DNA from: Streptomyces venezuelae ATCC 10712
Lineage (GTDB): Bacteria; Actinomycetota; Actinomycetes; Streptomycetales; Streptomycetaceae
DNA length: 64,000 nucleotides
NCBI RefSeq assembly: GCF_008639165.1
Contig: NZ_CP029197.1
Coordinates: forward strand, 6,700,001-6,764,000
Direction of reading: 5' to 3'
The notes under the pieces are model-generated. The model saw nothing but the letters and a program-made list of their open reading frames with translations. It was not told where the DNA came from and made no database searches. Position 1 is the first letter of the stretch; every line of letters begins with the position of its first letter. The translations under genes were made by a program, and so were the position numbers. Positions 62,614-64,000 of the stretch are shown piece after piece.

Positions 62614-63579
62614 ATGACCCGCTCCCCCTCCCGCGCCGAACCCGGCATCGGTCTCGGCGGGCTCGGCTACGCCGTCGGCGACTCCGTCCCCCTCGACAAG
62701 GCCGTACCGGAGGACACCCCCGCCGACCTGCTCGACCGGCTGCGCGCCCACGGCTTCGTCAACTGCTCGGTCGCCCAGGAGACCCCGGCCGCGCTCGCGG
62801 CCCGCTCGGTCGCCGAGTCGCTCGCCGTCTCCGGCGCCGACCCGGCCCGGGTCGACGCCGTGCTCTACGGCACGTGCAGCTACTGGGGCGAGGGCCGGCC
62901 CCCGCCGGGCGACCCGGCGGAGCTGACCGGCACGATCGCCCGTACCGTCCTCGAACCCCTCGGCCTCGGCCACGCGGCGCTGACCCTGGTCTGGCTCGCC
63001 GAGTCCGGCAACACCGGCTCGGTCCTCCGGCTCGCGCGGGCCCTGGTCGCCGCCGGGGTCCACCGCACCGTGCTGTGCGTCAGCAGCGACGCCGTCCCGC
63101 CGCTGCCCGGCGAGTACCGGGCGATGCCCAACGCGGTCACCGTCAACGGCGACGCCGCCGCCTCCTGCCTGGTCTCCTCCGCACTGCCGGGGGAGTTCCG
63201 CCTCGACACCACCGTCCAGCAGTCGAGCGCCGCCATGCGCGGCCTCGCCAAAGGGCAGGGGCTGCGCAAGCACCTGGAGATCGTCAAGGGCGTCCGGGCC
63301 TGCCGCGCCGCCCTCGACACGCCCCGGGACGGGTTCGCCTGGCTGCTCTCCAACCACTACTCGGACCAGGTCCTGACCGAGTTCGCCGCCCTGGCGGACG
63401 TGCCCCGGGACCGGCTGTTCACCGCCAACACCGCCCGCCTCGGGCACTGCTTCGCGGCCGACACGCTCATCGACCTCGCCGATCTGCACCGCGCGGGGCG
63501 GATCGGGCCGGGGGAGGCCGTCCTGATGCTCACCACGGGCCCGTCCACCTGGGGCCTGACCGCGGTCAGCGCCCGCTGA
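62614..63579 (+). CDS. KASIII-like protein beta (catalytic Cys replaced)
   Basis: A 321-residue paralog of the preceding protein. Where alpha has Cys114, beta has Ser131 in VWLAESGNTGSVL; His248 (LLSNHYSDQVL) and Asn272 (FTANTARLGHCFAADT) are kept. Without the nucleophile it cannot form the usual acyl-enzyme, so it is probably a structural or regulatory partner, like a chain-length-factor subunit. It begins at the base following the alpha stop (TGAATG), so the two are coupled. Confidence 0.83.
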   Translation: MTRSPSRAEPGIGLGGLGYAVGDSVPLDKAVPEDTPADLLDRLRAHGFVNCSVAQETPAALAARSVAESLAVSGADPARVDAVLYGTCSYWGEGRPPPGDPAELTGTIARTVLEPLGLGHAALTLVWLAESGNTGSVLRLARALVAAGVHRTVLCVSSDAVPPLPGEYRAMPNAVTVNGDAAASCLVSSALPGEFRLDTTVQQSSAAMRGLAKGQGLRKHLEIVKGVRACRAALDTPRDGFAWLLSNHYSDQVLTEFAALADVPRDRLFTANTARLGHCFAADTLIDLADLHRAGRIGPGEAVLMLTTGPSTWGLTAVSAR

Positions 63580-63635
63580 ACCGCTTAGCCGCAGAGCCCG
63601 TGAAGTCTTCCCGTACCGACAGGAGTTCACCGCCC

Positions 63636-64000
63636 ATGGAGATCACGCCGGAGTTCCTCCGCGACCCCTACCCCGTGTACCAGCGGATGCGGGAGACCGG
63701 CCGAATGCACCTGAGCTCGGCCAACACCGGGCGCACCTGGTTCCTTCCGCACCACGCCGACATCCGTACCGCGCTGCGCGACGAACGGTTCTCCGCGTCC
63801 CGCAAGGCCGGCGGGTTCGTCAACCAGTTCCCGGCCGAGGTGCGCCCCGAGTTCGCCCGCTTCAACGAGGCCATCAGCCGCTGGATCGTGCTGCACGACC
63901 AGCCCGAGCACCGCCAGCTGCGCCAGCTGATGCAGCAGGGCTTCACCCGCCGGCTCATCACCACCATGGAGCCCAAGATCCAGCGGGTCTGCGACGACCT
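63636..64000 (+). CDS. Cytochrome P450, 3' end cut by the window
   Basis: Partial: 121 residues are visible from ATG 63636 (AGGAG upstream) to the window edge. They show the P450 N-terminus (FLRDPYPVYQRMRETG, WFLPHHADIRTALRDERFSA) and the C-helix HDQPEHRQLRQLMQQGFTRR, which binds the heme propionates. Heme-loop and I-helix motifs lie beyond the edge. Probably the second P450 of the rightward operon, separated from the KASIII-like beta gene by 56 bp. Confidence 0.85.
   Translation, partial: MEITPEFLRDPYPVYQRMRETGRMHLSSANTGRTWFLPHHADIRTALRDERFSASRKAGGFVNQFPAEVRPEFARFNEAISRWIVLHDQPEHRQLRQLMQQGFTRRLITTMEPKIQRVCDD

Overview
The window is a GC-rich actinobacterial chromosome segment, almost certainly Streptomyces. 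Evidence: GC-biased third codon positions, many GTG starts, chains of genes coupled by 4-bp overlaps, F420-dependent enzymes, a DinB-type mycothiol transferase candidate, a fused pcaL, and a large specialised-metabolite cluster. No tRNA, rRNA or CRISPR array was seen.

Layout. Positions 1-22963 look like ordinary chromosome: the end of pcaL, a metallo-hydrolase, exonuclease III, a four-gene glutamate-type ABC importer, secreted hydrolases, a P450, gamma-glutamyltransferase, methionine aminopeptidase with a divergent small HTH regulator, an HxlR regulator with a divergent NAD(P)-binding protein, and a reductive pyrimidine (or hydantoin) catabolic operon at 18379-22963. That operon ends in a strong hairpin at 22991-23015. 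Positions about 23016-34550 form a plastic region: a decayed ISL3-type transposase, a broken antitoxin/PIN-toxin pair, two genes shattered by frameshifts, a HIT protein, FabV, RidA, a HEPN-motif protein, a lipoprotein, a methyltransferase with a divergent MerR regulator, and a DUF4253-like protein. Positions 34639-39870 hold a double-domain Lrp/AsnC regulator divergent from an MFS, M20 amidohydrolase and amidase operon.

Positions 39874-64000 (running off the right edge) are a biosynthetic gene cluster made of two divergent operons around a 580-bp promoter region (49933-50511). The leftward operon encodes a diiron oxygenase-like protein, a radical SAM enzyme, an ACP, KASII, FabI, KASIII, an alpha/beta hydrolase, an MFS exporter, a phosphopantetheinyl transferase, a hotdog protein and an acyl-CoA ligase. 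It reads as a dedicated type II fatty-acid assembly line plus two radical or oxygen chemistries. The rightward operon encodes a small carrier protein, a P450, a PCP-Cy-A-PCP-TE NRPS whose A-domain pocket reads as cysteine-specific, a flavoprotein, a trans-sulfuration-family PLP enzyme, a two-domain OsmC protein, a standalone adenylation enzyme, two KASIII-like proteins with complementary active-site losses, and a second P450. The likely product is a modified acyl chain joined to a cysteine-derived, possibly thiazoline, unit with further sulfur chemistry. I do not recognise the cluster as any characterised pathway, and it is the main candidate for an undescribed system here.
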